DNA of 64,000 bases from an uncultured Devosia sp. Lineage in GTDB: Bacteria > Pseudomonadota > Alphaproteobacteria > Rhizobiales > Devosiaceae. Of this stretch, positions 8,201 to 16,357 are shown in pieces. The stretch covers positions 1 to 64,000 of the forward strand of contig NZ_CAMLHM010000010.1 in the NCBI RefSeq assembly GCF_946479885.1. Reading direction: 5' to 3'. The notes under the pieces were generated by a model, which was given only the letters and a program-made list of their open reading frames with translations, ran no database searches and was not told where the DNA came from. The position numbers and the translations under genes were made by a program. Position 1 is the first letter of the stretch, and each line of letters begins with the position of its first letter.

Positions 8201-8866
8201 TCAGCGCTGATCGAGCAGCTTGATCTGGAGATCGTCCCAGTGCTCCCTAAAGGCCTCACGCGCGGTCTCATAGTGGCGGCTCCTCAGGCTGCTGATAAGC
8301 CGCTCATGTTCCAGCGCCATCTCCTCGGCCGTGCCATAGAAATCCTGCCGCTGCACGAGAAGAAGCTCGATCTCCCCTTCGAGTGCTGCATAGGTTCGCA
8401 TCAGCCGGGGGCTCCCGCTCGCCGCGACAATGGCGCGATGGAAGTCGCGGTCCGCGGTAACCAGCGCTGACCTGTCCGACGACAATGTCGAGGCATGCAT
8501 GATCGCGACCGCCTCGAGCGCCGGGGGCGGAACAACCCCGATCAGCACGATCAAACGGACGGCTTCGCCCTCTATGGCGCCGCGTACGCGCGTGATGTCG
8601 ACGATGTCGTCCGGCCCGAATTCGGGTAGCATGAAGCCGCGATTGGGGAGCTGGCGCAGCAGGCCCTGGGTCACGAGCGCCTGGGCCGCGGTGCGGTAGG
8701 TGTGCCGCGAGGTCGAATGCTCTTCGCACATCCGGCCGTCGCGGAGAAACTCGCCCGGCAGGAACTCTCCCGCCAGGATACGCCGCCGCAAGTCCTGCAC
8801 CAGGATTTCGACGGCGCTAAGGGGCACCGCTTCGGCGTTGGCGTCGAGATTCTGGACTTGCTTCAT
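8201..8866 (-). CDS. GntR family regulator, FadR/FCD type
   Basis: A 221-residue regulator with an N-terminal winged helix (VQDLRRRILAGEFLPGEFLRDG, then SRHTYRTAAQALVTQGLL) and a helical FCD ligand domain from about residue 85 (RGAIEGEAVRLIVL). It is the last gene of a minus-strand operon after the kinase and phospho-lyase genes, 64 bases downstream of the latter. ATG 8866 is used because the upstream extension to 9004 runs back into the phospho-lyase gene. It is the best candidate to bind the two inverted operators at 11423-11432 and 11647-11657 and so to regulate its own operon and the divergent HAD gene. Confidence 0.92.
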   Translation of the reverse strand: MKQVQNLDANAEAVPLSAVEILVQDLRRRILAGEFLPGEFLRDGRMCEEHSTSRHTYRTAAQALVTQGLLRQLPNRGFMLPEFGPDDIVDITRVRGAIEGEAVRLIVLIGVVPPPALEAVAIMHASTLSSDRSALVTADRDFHRAIVAASGSPRLMRTYAALEGEIELLLVQRQDFYGTAEEMALEHERLISSLRSRHYETAREAFREHWDDLQIKLLDQR

Positions 8867-8930
8867 GGTCCTGTTCGTTGATGGTACTGCGCATGCCGTT
8901 GAGTCAGGTCCCAGCCGGCCGAGGATACTG

Positions 8931-10301
8931 CTACGTCTGCACTGCCCGAAGCGCATTGTCGACACCCTCCAGCAGGCGCCCGGCATTGGCCGAGGTGAAG
9001 ACAAGCGGGGGTCTTATCTTGAGAATATGGGCGTCTGCTCCTGTCGCGGAGATGAGAATGCGCTGGTCGCGCAGGGCATTGACGGCCGCAAGGGCACGAT
9101 CCATGTCCGGAACCTTCTTGTCGCGGTCCTTGACGAGTTCGACGGCGAAGTAGAGCCCCGCTCCCCGCACATCACCGACAAATTCGTGTTTGTTCTGCAG
9201 GTCGCGGAGGCCGTCGAGGATTTGACTGCCGACCCTGGTGGCGTTGTCCATCAGGTTCTCTTCGAGAATCGTATCGAGCACCGCCCGGGCAGCGGCGATG
9301 GCGACGGAGTTGCCGCCGAACGTGTTGAAGTAGCGCATACTGGCGCCGAATTCGGCAACGATCTCGGGCCGCACCACCAGGCCCGCCACGGGATAGCCGT
9401 TACCCATGGGCTTGCCGAGGGTGACGATATCCGGATCGACCTTGTGGCGGGCGTGTCCCCAAAGATGGCTGCCGGTGCGCCCGAAACCCGATTGCACCTC
9501 GTCGGCGACAAACAGGCCTCCGGCCTTGCGAACGACTTCCGCCACCGGTGCCAGCACGTCCGTCGGATCGACATAGAGACCATCGGAAGAGAAGACGGAA
9601 TCGGCGATGAAGGCGGCTAGGCCATTGCCATGCCTTTCAAGGTCGGCAATCTGCAGGGCAACATCCTCGGCCATCCGCCGACCGATTTCGTCCACCGGCA
9701 GGCGGTAGGAATCCGGGGCAGCGATAGTTCGCAGGTGAGGGTCCAGTGCCGATTTCTTGCCGAGCGACGGCGAGATTGCCGCCACCGCGCCGCTATTGCC
9801 GTGATAGGCCTCGGCCGTGACAATGACGCCGGTTCTGCCGGTGTGGTAGCGCGCGATACGCAAGGCGAGATCGTTGGCCTCGGAGCCCGTGCAGGTGAAC
9901 ATCGCGCATCCGGTCCGCCCGAGTTCACCACCGAAGGTGCCGATCAAGGCTTCGGCATAGTCCAGCAGCGGCTCCTGCATGTAGCGTGTATGGGTGCAGA
10001 GGGTCTCGAGTTGCTTCTGGATCGCCTCGACGACACGCGGATGGGAGTGACCCAGCGAGACGACGTTGTTGTAGGCGTCGAGGTATTCGTTGCCGTGCTT
10101 GTCATAGAGGAAGACGCCCTTGGCGCGGGAAATCTCGACCGGTGACCTGTAGAAGAGCCGATAGGCGGGACCCAGCACCTTTTGCCGTCGGGCCACATGC
10201 GCCGCGTCTTCACCCGGGAGATGAGACGCGTCCTGAGGGTCGAAGCCATTGGCCATGTCGCCCCGGTAGCCCTTGGGCAGGGAAGTTGCTTGCTGGGTCA
10301 T
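8931..10301 (-). CDS. Class III PLP enzyme, probable amino-alcohol-phosphate phospho-lyase
   Basis: A 456-residue class III aminotransferase-fold protein. It has FLYDKHGNEYLDAYNNVVSL and SHPRVVEAI, the TCTGSEANDLALRIAR block, and the PLP lysine in VTLGKPMGNGYPVAGLV. The YNNV.SLGHSHP/VV pattern resembles the animal ETNPPL/PHYKPL phospho-lyases and their bacterial relatives rather than ordinary transaminases. It overlaps the kinase gene by four bases (ATGA at 10298-10301), with a GGAGAGGA ribosome site. I infer that the kinase phosphorylates an amino alcohol such as 5-hydroxylysine or ethanolamine and this enzyme eliminates ammonia and phosphate to give an aldehyde. A plain transaminase remains possible. 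Confidence 0.88.
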   Translation of the reverse strand: MTQQATSLPKGYRGDMANGFDPQDASHLPGEDAAHVARRQKVLGPAYRLFYRSPVEISRAKGVFLYDKHGNEYLDAYNNVVSLGHSHPRVVEAIQKQLETLCTHTRYMQEPLLDYAEALIGTFGGELGRTGCAMFTCTGSEANDLALRIARYHTGRTGVIVTAEAYHGNSGAVAAISPSLGKKSALDPHLRTIAAPDSYRLPVDEIGRRMAEDVALQIADLERHGNGLAAFIADSVFSSDGLYVDPTDVLAPVAEVVRKAGGLFVADEVQSGFGRTGSHLWGHARHKVDPDIVTLGKPMGNGYPVAGLVVRPEIVAEFGASMRYFNTFGGNSVAIAAARAVLDTILEENLMDNATRVGSQILDGLRDLQNKHEFVGDVRGAGLYFAVELVKDRDKKVPDMDRALAAVNALRDQRILISATGADAHILKIRPPLVFTSANAGRLLEGVDNALRAVQT

Positions 10302-11368
10302 TGCCGGTCCTCTCCGACTAGAAGGTCTGATACTTGTGCGGTCGACATCGAGTCGAACCACTCGAGGTGAGCCCAGCCCGCTTCGGTGTTGCGCAGGATG
10401 TAGCGGCTGTTTTCAGGGAAGAGTTCGGCACGCCAGCAGGTCAGCAGGGCGCGAACTGCAAGTCGGCCCTGTGCCAGGAAGGGGATGAGGTGGAGCTCAT
10501 TCTCCGTCAGTGCGGCGTGGCGGAGATAGCCGCGCAGCACGTCGCGAGGTTCCGCGAAGAGGTCACGCCGGCCGCCGAAAGTTTTGGGCATCTGGTTCAT
10601 CAATGCAGTGGAGACATCGACGGCGATAGCCGTGCGTACCGCATCGCCGAAATCGATGACGCCCGTCAGGAAATTTGGGTTGTCCTGATCAACAACCAGG
10701 TTCGACGTATTGAAATCGTTGTGGAGCACCTGCCGCCGGCACAGGTCGAGCCGCGGCTTGATCTCGGCAAATCGCTCCAGTGCTCGAACGGTCCATGCGC
10801 GTTTTTCCCCCGCGGGGATGAAACCGAGCAGATCGGAGAGATCGAGCAGATGGGTGACGTCCCATGCCAGCGTCCGGCTGTCTGCAGGGTGTGAAAAGTC
10901 GGCCATCGCGTGCCGCAGTTTGGCCAGAACCTCGCCAATGCGTTCGCGCTGCGAGGCAGTAGAGGTCGTCCGATCGAGCGGTGTGCCGCTGAGAAACGTA
11001 ATGAGCCGCACCACACGATGCTCGCCGGCGCCGGTGACGACCTTGGGCAAATCAACGCCGTCGAGGTCGCCATACACCCGGGGAATGGGCAGGTCCGGAG
11101 CCCGCTCCCCGATGTGGCGCAGGAGCGCGACCTGGAAATCCAGTTCGTCCAGCCGCTCGGAAGGATGAGCGATTTTCATGACGTATTTTGCACGGCCCGA
11201 GCAGTCGAGGAGGAACGTGTCGTCCTTTTCTGTGTCGAAGCGCGTCGCGGTGCCAACAATATTATAAAGAGCCCCCGCGATTACTTCGGCCTCCGTTGGC
11301 CCGACAGGGTGGCAGGCTTCGGAAAGCTCCGATGCTCGGGCTGACTTGGTCTGTTGATGGTAACCCAT
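10298..11368 (-). CDS. Phosphotransferase of the APH/hydroxylysine kinase family
   Basis: A 356-residue small-molecule kinase with the protein-kinase-like fold. ALYNIVGTATRFDTEKDDTF and YVMKIAHPSE form the N-lobe and its lysine; the catalytic loop is VLHNDFNTSNLVVD and the metal-binding motif GVIDFGDAV. This pattern is close to AGPHD1/HYKK hydroxylysine kinases. It is translationally coupled to a PLP phospho-lyase, the same two-step logic as hydroxylysine or phosphoethanolamine breakdown. ATG 11368 is preferred over the GTG at 11374; both lie close together. Transcription starts from the long divergent region that carries the inverted TTGTACAACAA elements. Substrate is inferred from family and partner only. 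Confidence 0.9.
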   Translation of the reverse strand: MGYHQQTKSARASELSEACHPVGPTEAEVIAGALYNIVGTATRFDTEKDDTFLLDCSGRAKYVMKIAHPSERLDELDFQVALLRHIGERAPDLPIPRVYGDLDGVDLPKVVTGAGEHRVVRLITFLSGTPLDRTTSTASQRERIGEVLAKLRHAMADFSHPADSRTLAWDVTHLLDLSDLLGFIPAGEKRAWTVRALERFAEIKPRLDLCRRQVLHNDFNTSNLVVDQDNPNFLTGVIDFGDAVRTAIAVDVSTALMNQMPKTFGGRRDLFAEPRDVLRGYLRHAALTENELHLIPFLAQGRLAVRALLTCWRAELFPENSRYILRNTEAGWAHLEWFDSMSTAQVSDLLVGEDRQ

Positions 11369-11422
11369 ATCCACTCACCGCAGCTGTCGCCGAATAGGGC
11401 GCGGTTCGAAATTTCCGAAAAA

Positions 11423-11434
11423 GTTGTACAACAA
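11423..11434. promoter_or_regulatory. Operator copy 1, GTTGTACAAC(AA)
   Basis: GTTGTACAAC at 11423-11432 is a perfect 10-base palindrome and continues AA. It lies 55 bases upstream of the kinase start. The 11-mer TTGTACAACAA recurs in inverted orientation at 11647-11657. GntR/FCD regulators typically bind TTGT-N-ACAA-like dyads, and one is encoded at the end of this operon. Confidence 0.6.
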
Positions 11435-11646
11435 TATTGGCGTAGGTTCAAGCCGACTTGTGGGGGTGTCGTGAGCGAACAGACGACTCCGGGCGTCATT
11501 CCCTGGCGCTACGGCCGCCAGCGCCGCGCTGGGCAAGCGCTTGTCAGGGTCTGTCAGCGGGAGGGGGCGTATGGGCTTGCGTTGGGATGGGGGTTAAGGC
11601 GAGCCAAAAGTCTGCGTCGCGGGAGTCAGCGAGCACCATATAAAGT

Positions 11647-11657
11647 TTGTTGTACAA
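11647..11657. promoter_or_regulatory. Operator copy 2, TTGTTGTACAA (inverted copy)
   Basis: TTGTTGTACAA is the exact reverse complement of the 11-mer at 11424-11434. The two sites face opposite ways, 213 bases apart, and this one lies about 216 bases upstream of the HAD start. The arrangement suits one repressor controlling both divergent promoters, possibly with looping. Confidence 0.55.
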
Positions 11658-11873
11658 AAAAAGCGGAGAAACCGTGGCGCGAGGCTGCCGCTGAGGTTGT
11701 CCGCGGAACCTGCGGGGCGACTGATCGGAACAGATTCTGCCTAAAATGGCCGCAAATTCAGTACATTGCACTTCGAGCGGCAAACGTTCGGGAAGTTATG
11801 CTCCACCGTTCGAACAACTATAGCGTGCAGAGAGCGGCCAGTCTGGGTCGACAAATCGAAAGGAACGCGCGCC

Positions 11874-12563
11874 ATGACCAAATTTAGGCCAAAGTATATC
11901 ACCTTTGACTGCTACGGGACCCTGACCAATTTCGACATGGCTGGTGCGGCGCGGCGTGTATATGCCGAGCGCCTGTCGGCCGAGGCGATGGACAGCTTCG
12001 TCGAGGCTTTCAGGGGCTATCGCCTGGACGAGGTCCTGGGCGCATGGAAGCCCTTAGCTGACGTGGTGCACAACTCCGTTGAACGCAGCTGCAAGCGCAT
12101 CGGCATCCACTTCAGGCCAGAAGACGCGCAACGCATCTACGACGAAATTCACACTTGGGGCCCGCACCCCGACGTTCCTGCGGGCCTTGCAAGGGTGGCC
12201 AAAGAAATGCCGCTGGTGATCCTGTCGAACTCGATGAACAACCTCATCATGTCAAATGTGGAAAAGCTCGGTGCGCCCTTTCACACCGTCATCACTGCAG
12301 AAGAGGTGGGCGCCTACAAGCCGCTGATGAAGGGTTTTGAGTATATGCTCGACAAGCTCGGCTGCGGCCCAGAAGACATCACCCACGTATCCTCTTCTTT
12401 CCGCTACGACCTGATGCCGGCCTATGATCTGGGGATCAAGAACAAGGTCTGGGTCAATCGCGGTCACGAGCCCGCAAATCCGTTCTACGAATATACCGAA
12501 ATCAAGGACATCGGCGGCCTCGCTGCGGCCGTCGGCCTGGAGCCCGCCCTGAAGCGCGCCTGA
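11874..12563 (+). CDS. HAD-superfamily hydrolase, haloacid dehalogenase type II
   Basis: A 229-residue HAD hydrolase. The nucleophile Asp12 lies in ITFDCYGTLTNF, motif II is VILSNSMNN, the lysine is in VGAYKPL, and the late motif is HVSSSFRYDLMPAYDLG. This order matches L-2-haloacid dehalogenase-like proteins, which may dehalogenate or, in many cases, act as phosphatases. ATG 11874 is preceded by AAAGGAA. It is followed by a strong terminator at 12601, so it is transcribed alone from the divergent region shared with the kinase operon. A role on a phosphorylated intermediate of that pathway is inference. Confidence 0.9.
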   Translation: MTKFRPKYITFDCYGTLTNFDMAGAARRVYAERLSAEAMDSFVEAFRGYRLDEVLGAWKPLADVVHNSVERSCKRIGIHFRPEDAQRIYDEIHTWGPHPDVPAGLARVAKEMPLVILSNSMNNLIMSNVEKLGAPFHTVITAEEVGAYKPLMKGFEYMLDKLGCGPEDITHVSSSFRYDLMPAYDLGIKNKVWVNRGHEPANPFYEYTEIKDIGGLAAAVGLEPALKRA

Positions 12564-12600
12564 AATTGGGCAGGCGGCCTGCAATCCGGCAGGGAAGGGG

Positions 12601-12625
12601 GGGGGCGGCCCGTCCGCCCCCTTTT
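12601..12625 (+). terminator. Rho-independent terminator after the HAD gene
   Basis: Arms GGGGGCGG (12601-12608) and CCGCCCCC (12614-12621) pair perfectly around a 5-base loop and are followed by TTTT. It lies 37 bases after the HAD stop. A smaller stem GCAGG/CCTGC (12570-12582) precedes it, and a run of nine G (12597-12605) leads into the stem. Confidence 0.85.
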
Positions 12626-12772
12626 CGCGTGATGGGGGAGCCGCAAGCAGAATGTGCCGCGGCGGCTGCGCATTCGGCAGAACGAGCCGCGGCGCTCCGG
12701 CAAAGCCAGCACCGCCTTCCGTGCGACCAGCGATAGCGTCGGAGCACATGAAGCCGCTCGAAAGCTCGAAAA

Positions 12773-13609
12773 GTGCAGACTGAAACCCTGGAACTGACCG
12801 CGTTCGAAGCCCGCCACCTGGATGGTGCGTTGAGTCTGTCGCATGCGGCAGGCTGGCCGCACCGTCGGGAGGATTGGGCCTTGTCGCTCTCGCTCAGCTC
12901 CGGCGTCGTGGCACTTGATGGAGACCGCGTTGTCGGTACCGCGATGATGACCTCGTTTGGGGAGAGGAGCGCCACCGTCAACCTGATCATTGTCGATAGG
13001 CAAATGCGCGGTCGCGGCCTGGGACGGCGACTGACCGCCGCGGCGCTCGCTTTAGCGGGTGACCGGACCTGCCGCCTCATTGCTACCGAGGACGGCTTGC
13101 CGCTCTACGAGAAGCTCGGCTTCAGCGCCACACAGGAAATCTATCAGCACCAGGGATTTGTGGAGGTCAGCCAGCCGCTTGTCGGCATTGAGTGGGCCGA
13201 CGCGGCCGGCCTAGCCGAGCTGACCGCGCTGGACGGCTTGGCATATGGCGGCGATCGTCAAGCCCTGCTGACGCAGATCGCCCGCACGGGGCAGTTCGCA
13301 GCCATGCGCCGGGCGGGCTCAATCGTCGCCTTTGCCGCCGTTCGGCCGTTTGGCCGAGGCCAGGTAATCGGGCCGGTCGTGGCGCCCGACGAAGAACTTG
13401 CCCGCCAACTGATCCGGTTTGTTGCCGCCTCGAGGGACGGCCAGTTCCTGCGTGTCGACGTGCCCGGCGACAGCGATCTCTCCCATTGGCTGGAGAGCCT
13501 GGGCTTCGCCCATGTCGGTGGCGGCGTGGCCATGTCGCGTGGCAACAGCGGCGCCCAGCAGTCACAGCGCCCGCGGACCTTTGCCCTGGCCAGCCAGGCC
13601 TTTGGATAA
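12773..13609 (+). CDS. Two-domain GNAT N-acetyltransferase, paralogue 1
   Basis: A 278-residue protein with two GNAT-like halves. The N-terminal half carries the acetyl-CoA loop QMRGRGLGRRLTAAAL near residue 82 after the strand SATVNLIIVD; the C-terminal half (from about 150) has FGRGQVIGPVVAPDEELAR, typical of the Acetyltransf_18 type. Similar proteins lie at 22112-22990 and 35199-36059, sharing the N-terminal H-(x)-GWPHR.EDW block and the ending FALA.Q.FG. GTG 12773 is the only reasonable start. It begins a plus-strand run with a transaminase 15 bases downstream, so it probably acetylates an amine or amino acid of that pathway. Confidence 0.88.
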   Translation: MQTETLELTAFEARHLDGALSLSHAAGWPHRREDWALSLSLSSGVVALDGDRVVGTAMMTSFGERSATVNLIIVDRQMRGRGLGRRLTAAALALAGDRTCRLIATEDGLPLYEKLGFSATQEIYQHQGFVEVSQPLVGIEWADAAGLAELTALDGLAYGGDRQALLTQIARTGQFAAMRRAGSIVAFAAVRPFGRGQVIGPVVAPDEELARQLIRFVAASRDGQFLRVDVPGDSDLSHWLESLGFAHVGGGVAMSRGNSGAQQSQRPRTFALASQAFG

Positions 13610-13624
13610 ACAAGGATCTCACAC

Positions 13625-14995
13625 ATGCACGCCAATTCAATCGTTGAACTTGACCGGGCCCATCTCATTCATCCCGTCGCCTCTTGGCGCGGCCACGAAA
13701 AGGCGGGCGTCCGCCTGCTGCAGTCTGGCAAGGGGGCCTGGGTGACTGACGCCGCAGGCCGCCAGTTGGTGGACGGCTTTTCGGGGCTGTGGTGCGTCAA
13801 TGCCGGATATGGCCACGAGAGCATCGTGGAAGCGGCCAGCAAACAAATGCGGGAGTTGCCCTATGCGACCGGCTATTTCGGGCTGGGCAGCGAACCTGCG
13901 GCGCGCCTGGCGGCTGAATTGGTCGATCGCACGCCCGGTGACCTCAACCATGTGTATTTCACCCTGGGTGGCTCGGACGCCGTCGACTCGGCGGTACGGT
14001 TCATCCGCTACTATTTCGGTGCCAAGGGCGAACCGCAGCGCGACCAGTTCATCTCGCTGGAGCAGGGTTACCATGGCTCGACCACGGTCGGCGCGGGGCT
14101 GACGGCCCTGCCGGTGTTCCACCAGGGCTTTGGTTTGCCGTTCCCCTGGCAGCACAAGATTGCCTCGCATTATCCCTATCGCAACAGAGCAACATCGGAC
14201 GCCGACATCGTCGCTGCCTCGGTGGCCGCGCTCAAATCCAAGGTCACCGAAATCGGGCACGACCGGGTCGCAGCATTCTTTGCCGAGCCAATCCAGGGAT
14301 CGGGCGGCGTGATCGTGCCACCGCCCGGCTGGATGAAGGCGATGCGCGACACCTGCCGCGACCTCGGCATCCTCTTCGTCGCCGACGAGGTGATCACGGG
14401 CTTTGGACGCACCGGCCCGCTCTTTGCTTGCTCGGAGGACGACATCGTGCCGGACCTGATGACCGTGGCGAAGGGCCTGACCTCCGGCTACGCGCCGATG
14501 GGGGCGGTGTTCCTGACCGAGCATGTCTACCAGACCATTGCCGATGGCGCCGGTGCCTCACTGGTGGGTCATGGCTTCACCTATTCGGCCCATCCGGTCA
14601 GCGCCGCCGTTGGCCTCGAAGTGCTGCGGCTTTATGAGGAAGGCGGCCTGCTCGAGAACGGCCGGGCCATGGGAGCAAGATTGCAGGATGGGCTCAACAG
14701 CCTGCGTGACCATCCCTTGGTGGGCGACGTGCGTGGCCGAGGCATGCTGGCGGCCGTGGAGCTCGTGACCGACAAGGAAGCGAAGACGCCGTTGCCCGCC
14801 GCGGCCGAGCCCGGCCGGCGAATATTCGATCGCGCCTGGGACAATGGCCTCATCATTCGCGCCTTTGCGCAGGGCGTGCTGGGTTTTGCACCACCGCTCT
14901 GCTGCACGGAAGCGGACATCGACGCCATTGTCGAACGGACCCGCACGGTTCTCGATCTGACATTGGCCGACCCCGATATCCGCGCGGCGATGTAG
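13625..14995 (+). CDS. Class III omega-amino acid aminotransferase
   Basis: A 456-residue PLP transaminase. It has LIHPVASWRGHEKAG, GLWCVNAGYGHESIVEAA, the TLGGSDAVDSAVRFIR block, EPIQGSGGVIVPPPGW, ADEVITGFGRTG and the PLP lysine in TVAKGLTSGYAPMGAV. This is the pattern of omega-amino-acid:pyruvate and related transaminases, which convert a terminal amine to an aldehyde. It lies between a GNAT gene and genes for a hydroxyacid dehydrogenase and a succinate-semialdehyde-type dehydrogenase, the latter suited to oxidise its product. The precise amine is not known. Confidence 0.93.
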   Translation: MHANSIVELDRAHLIHPVASWRGHEKAGVRLLQSGKGAWVTDAAGRQLVDGFSGLWCVNAGYGHESIVEAASKQMRELPYATGYFGLGSEPAARLAAELVDRTPGDLNHVYFTLGGSDAVDSAVRFIRYYFGAKGEPQRDQFISLEQGYHGSTTVGAGLTALPVFHQGFGLPFPWQHKIASHYPYRNRATSDADIVAASVAALKSKVTEIGHDRVAAFFAEPIQGSGGVIVPPPGWMKAMRDTCRDLGILFVADEVITGFGRTGPLFACSEDDIVPDLMTVAKGLTSGYAPMGAVFLTEHVYQTIADGAGASLVGHGFTYSAHPVSAAVGLEVLRLYEEGGLLENGRAMGARLQDGLNSLRDHPLVGDVRGRGMLAAVELVTDKEAKTPLPAAAEPGRRIFDRAWDNGLIIRAFAQGVLGFAPPLCCTEADIDAIVERTRTVLDLTLADPDIRAAM

Positions 14996-15300
14996 CTGCC
15001 GAGATAGGGCGCCACCAACCACCGTTTGTGTCGAGGTTGCAGCCGGGGATGGCCGTGCCGTCGTCGCGTCATCCCATCGCGATGACCGACAGCGCCCGTC
15101 CGATCGGTAACCCGGTGGGCTGGTTGATACGGCGCATGGCCACCCTACTGGACGGCAAAACTCGCAGCGATATGCCGCCGGCGCGGGTGCTTTCGGCGAA
15201 ATCTGCCGCGCTCGCAGTCGATGATAACGAGAGACGGTCCCGCTGCAAGCTCAAGAGCAAATTGCGAGCTCAGCACACCGGAACGCCCAGTGGGGGAGAC
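14996..15300. other. 305-base gap inside the GNAT-transaminase gene run
   Basis: The dehydrogenase ORF stays open upstream to 15028, but the extra 91 residues are basic, without family homology, and the GGGGGAG ribosome site favours the start at 15301. A minus-strand ORF (15069-15260) also lacks recognisable features. The gap may contain an internal promoter; I see no hairpin followed by a T-run. Confidence 0.5.
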
Positions 15301-16344
15301 ATGAAGGAATATTCCATTGCGCTTATTCCCGGCGACGGGATCGGGCCGGCCGTGACGGAAGCGGCCTGGCGGGTGGTCGAGGCTGTCGCGCGCGGCGCGG
15401 ACTTCACGGTCCAGGACACGCGCCTGCCGTGGTCCTGCGACCTTTACCTCGAAACCGGCGCCATGATGCCGGCGGATGGCATCGAGGTTTTGCGCGGGCA
15501 CGACGCCATCCTGCTCGGTGCTGTTGGTTGGCCCAGCAAGGTTCCCGACTCCGTTTCGCTGCATGGGCTGCTTCTGCCTATCCGCAAGGCCTTCCGGCAA
15601 TACGCCAATGTCCGACCCCACCGGCTGCTGCCGGGCGTAGAGGGGCCGCTGCGGAAATCCGGTTTCGACATCCTTTGCGTGCGCGAGAACACCGAGGGCG
15701 AATATTCGGGTGCCGGCGGCCGTGTGCATCAGGGCACCCAGGACGAGGTCGCAATCGAAACCGCCATCTTCACCCGCAAGGGTGTCGAGCGCATCCTGCG
15801 CTTCGGCTTCGAGCAGGCCCGCCATAGGCGCGGCAAGCTGGCCTCCGTCACCAAGTCGAATGCCCAGCGGCACTCGATGGTGTTCTGGGATGAAGTGACC
15901 CACGAACTGGCGCGCGAATACGGCGATGTCGAAGTGACCAGCTATCACATCGACGCCATGGCCGCCCGCATGGTCATGGCCCCGGAAACGCTGGACGTGG
16001 TGGTCGCGTCGAACCTGTTCGGCGACGTGCTGACGGACCTTGGTGCAGCAATCCAGGGTGGGCTCGGCTTTGCCGCATCCGCAAATCTCAATCCGGACCG
16101 CAGCACCCCATCGATGTTCGAGCCGGTGCACGGCTCGGCGCCAGACATCGCTGACCTCGGCATCGCCAATCCCATTGCTGCAATGTGGTCTGCTTCGATG
16201 ATGCTCGACCACCTGGGCCAAGCCGATGCCGCCGCCCGCATCCTGCAAGCCATAGAAGCCGTGACCGCGCGGGGGATAGGCACGGTCCCCGGCCAGCACA
16301 AGACCGATGAAATCACCCGCGCCGTCCTGACGGCCCTGCACTGA
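15301..16344 (+). CDS. Tartrate dehydrogenase/isopropylmalate dehydrogenase family enzyme
   Basis: A 347-residue beta-decarboxylating dehydrogenase. It starts IALIPGDGIGPAVTEAAWRV, has VRENTEGEYSGAGGR and the downstream VTKSNAQRHSMVFWDEV catalytic lysine region, the metal-binding segment MVMAPETLDVVVASNLFGD, and FEPVHGSAPDIA. This order and the ENTEGEYS loop resemble tartrate dehydrogenase/decarboxylase (TtuC) and D-malate dehydrogenases rather than LeuB of leucine synthesis. It would oxidise a 2-hydroxyacid with NAD and a divalent metal. ATG 15301 has GTGGGGGAG just upstream. It is followed after 13 bases by an aldehyde dehydrogenase. Confidence 0.9.
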   Translation: MKEYSIALIPGDGIGPAVTEAAWRVVEAVARGADFTVQDTRLPWSCDLYLETGAMMPADGIEVLRGHDAILLGAVGWPSKVPDSVSLHGLLLPIRKAFRQYANVRPHRLLPGVEGPLRKSGFDILCVRENTEGEYSGAGGRVHQGTQDEVAIETAIFTRKGVERILRFGFEQARHRRGKLASVTKSNAQRHSMVFWDEVTHELAREYGDVEVTSYHIDAMAARMVMAPETLDVVVASNLFGDVLTDLGAAIQGGLGFAASANLNPDRSTPSMFEPVHGSAPDIADLGIANPIAAMWSASMMLDHLGQADAAARILQAIEAVTARGIGTVPGQHKTDEITRAVLTALH

Positions 16345-16357
16345 CATGGAGCACGAA

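Larger units (their letters stand above)
11369..11873. other. 505-base divergent control region without a gene
   Basis: This gap separates the minus-strand kinase operon from the plus-strand HAD gene. No ORF in it has recognisable homology or coding character. It holds two copies of the same 11-base element in inverted orientation (separate entries) and A/T-rich patches around them, so it is best read as a divergent regulatory region. Confidence 0.6.

Noticed and set aside
11354..11887. 177-residue plus-strand ORF in the divergent region before the HAD gene
   Set aside because: Overlaps the start of the kinase and HAD genes, contains the operator repeats and has no homology or coding character.
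15069..15260. 63-residue minus-strand ORF in the 305-base gap
   Set aside because: No ribosome site or homology; could be a decayed gene but nothing supports it.
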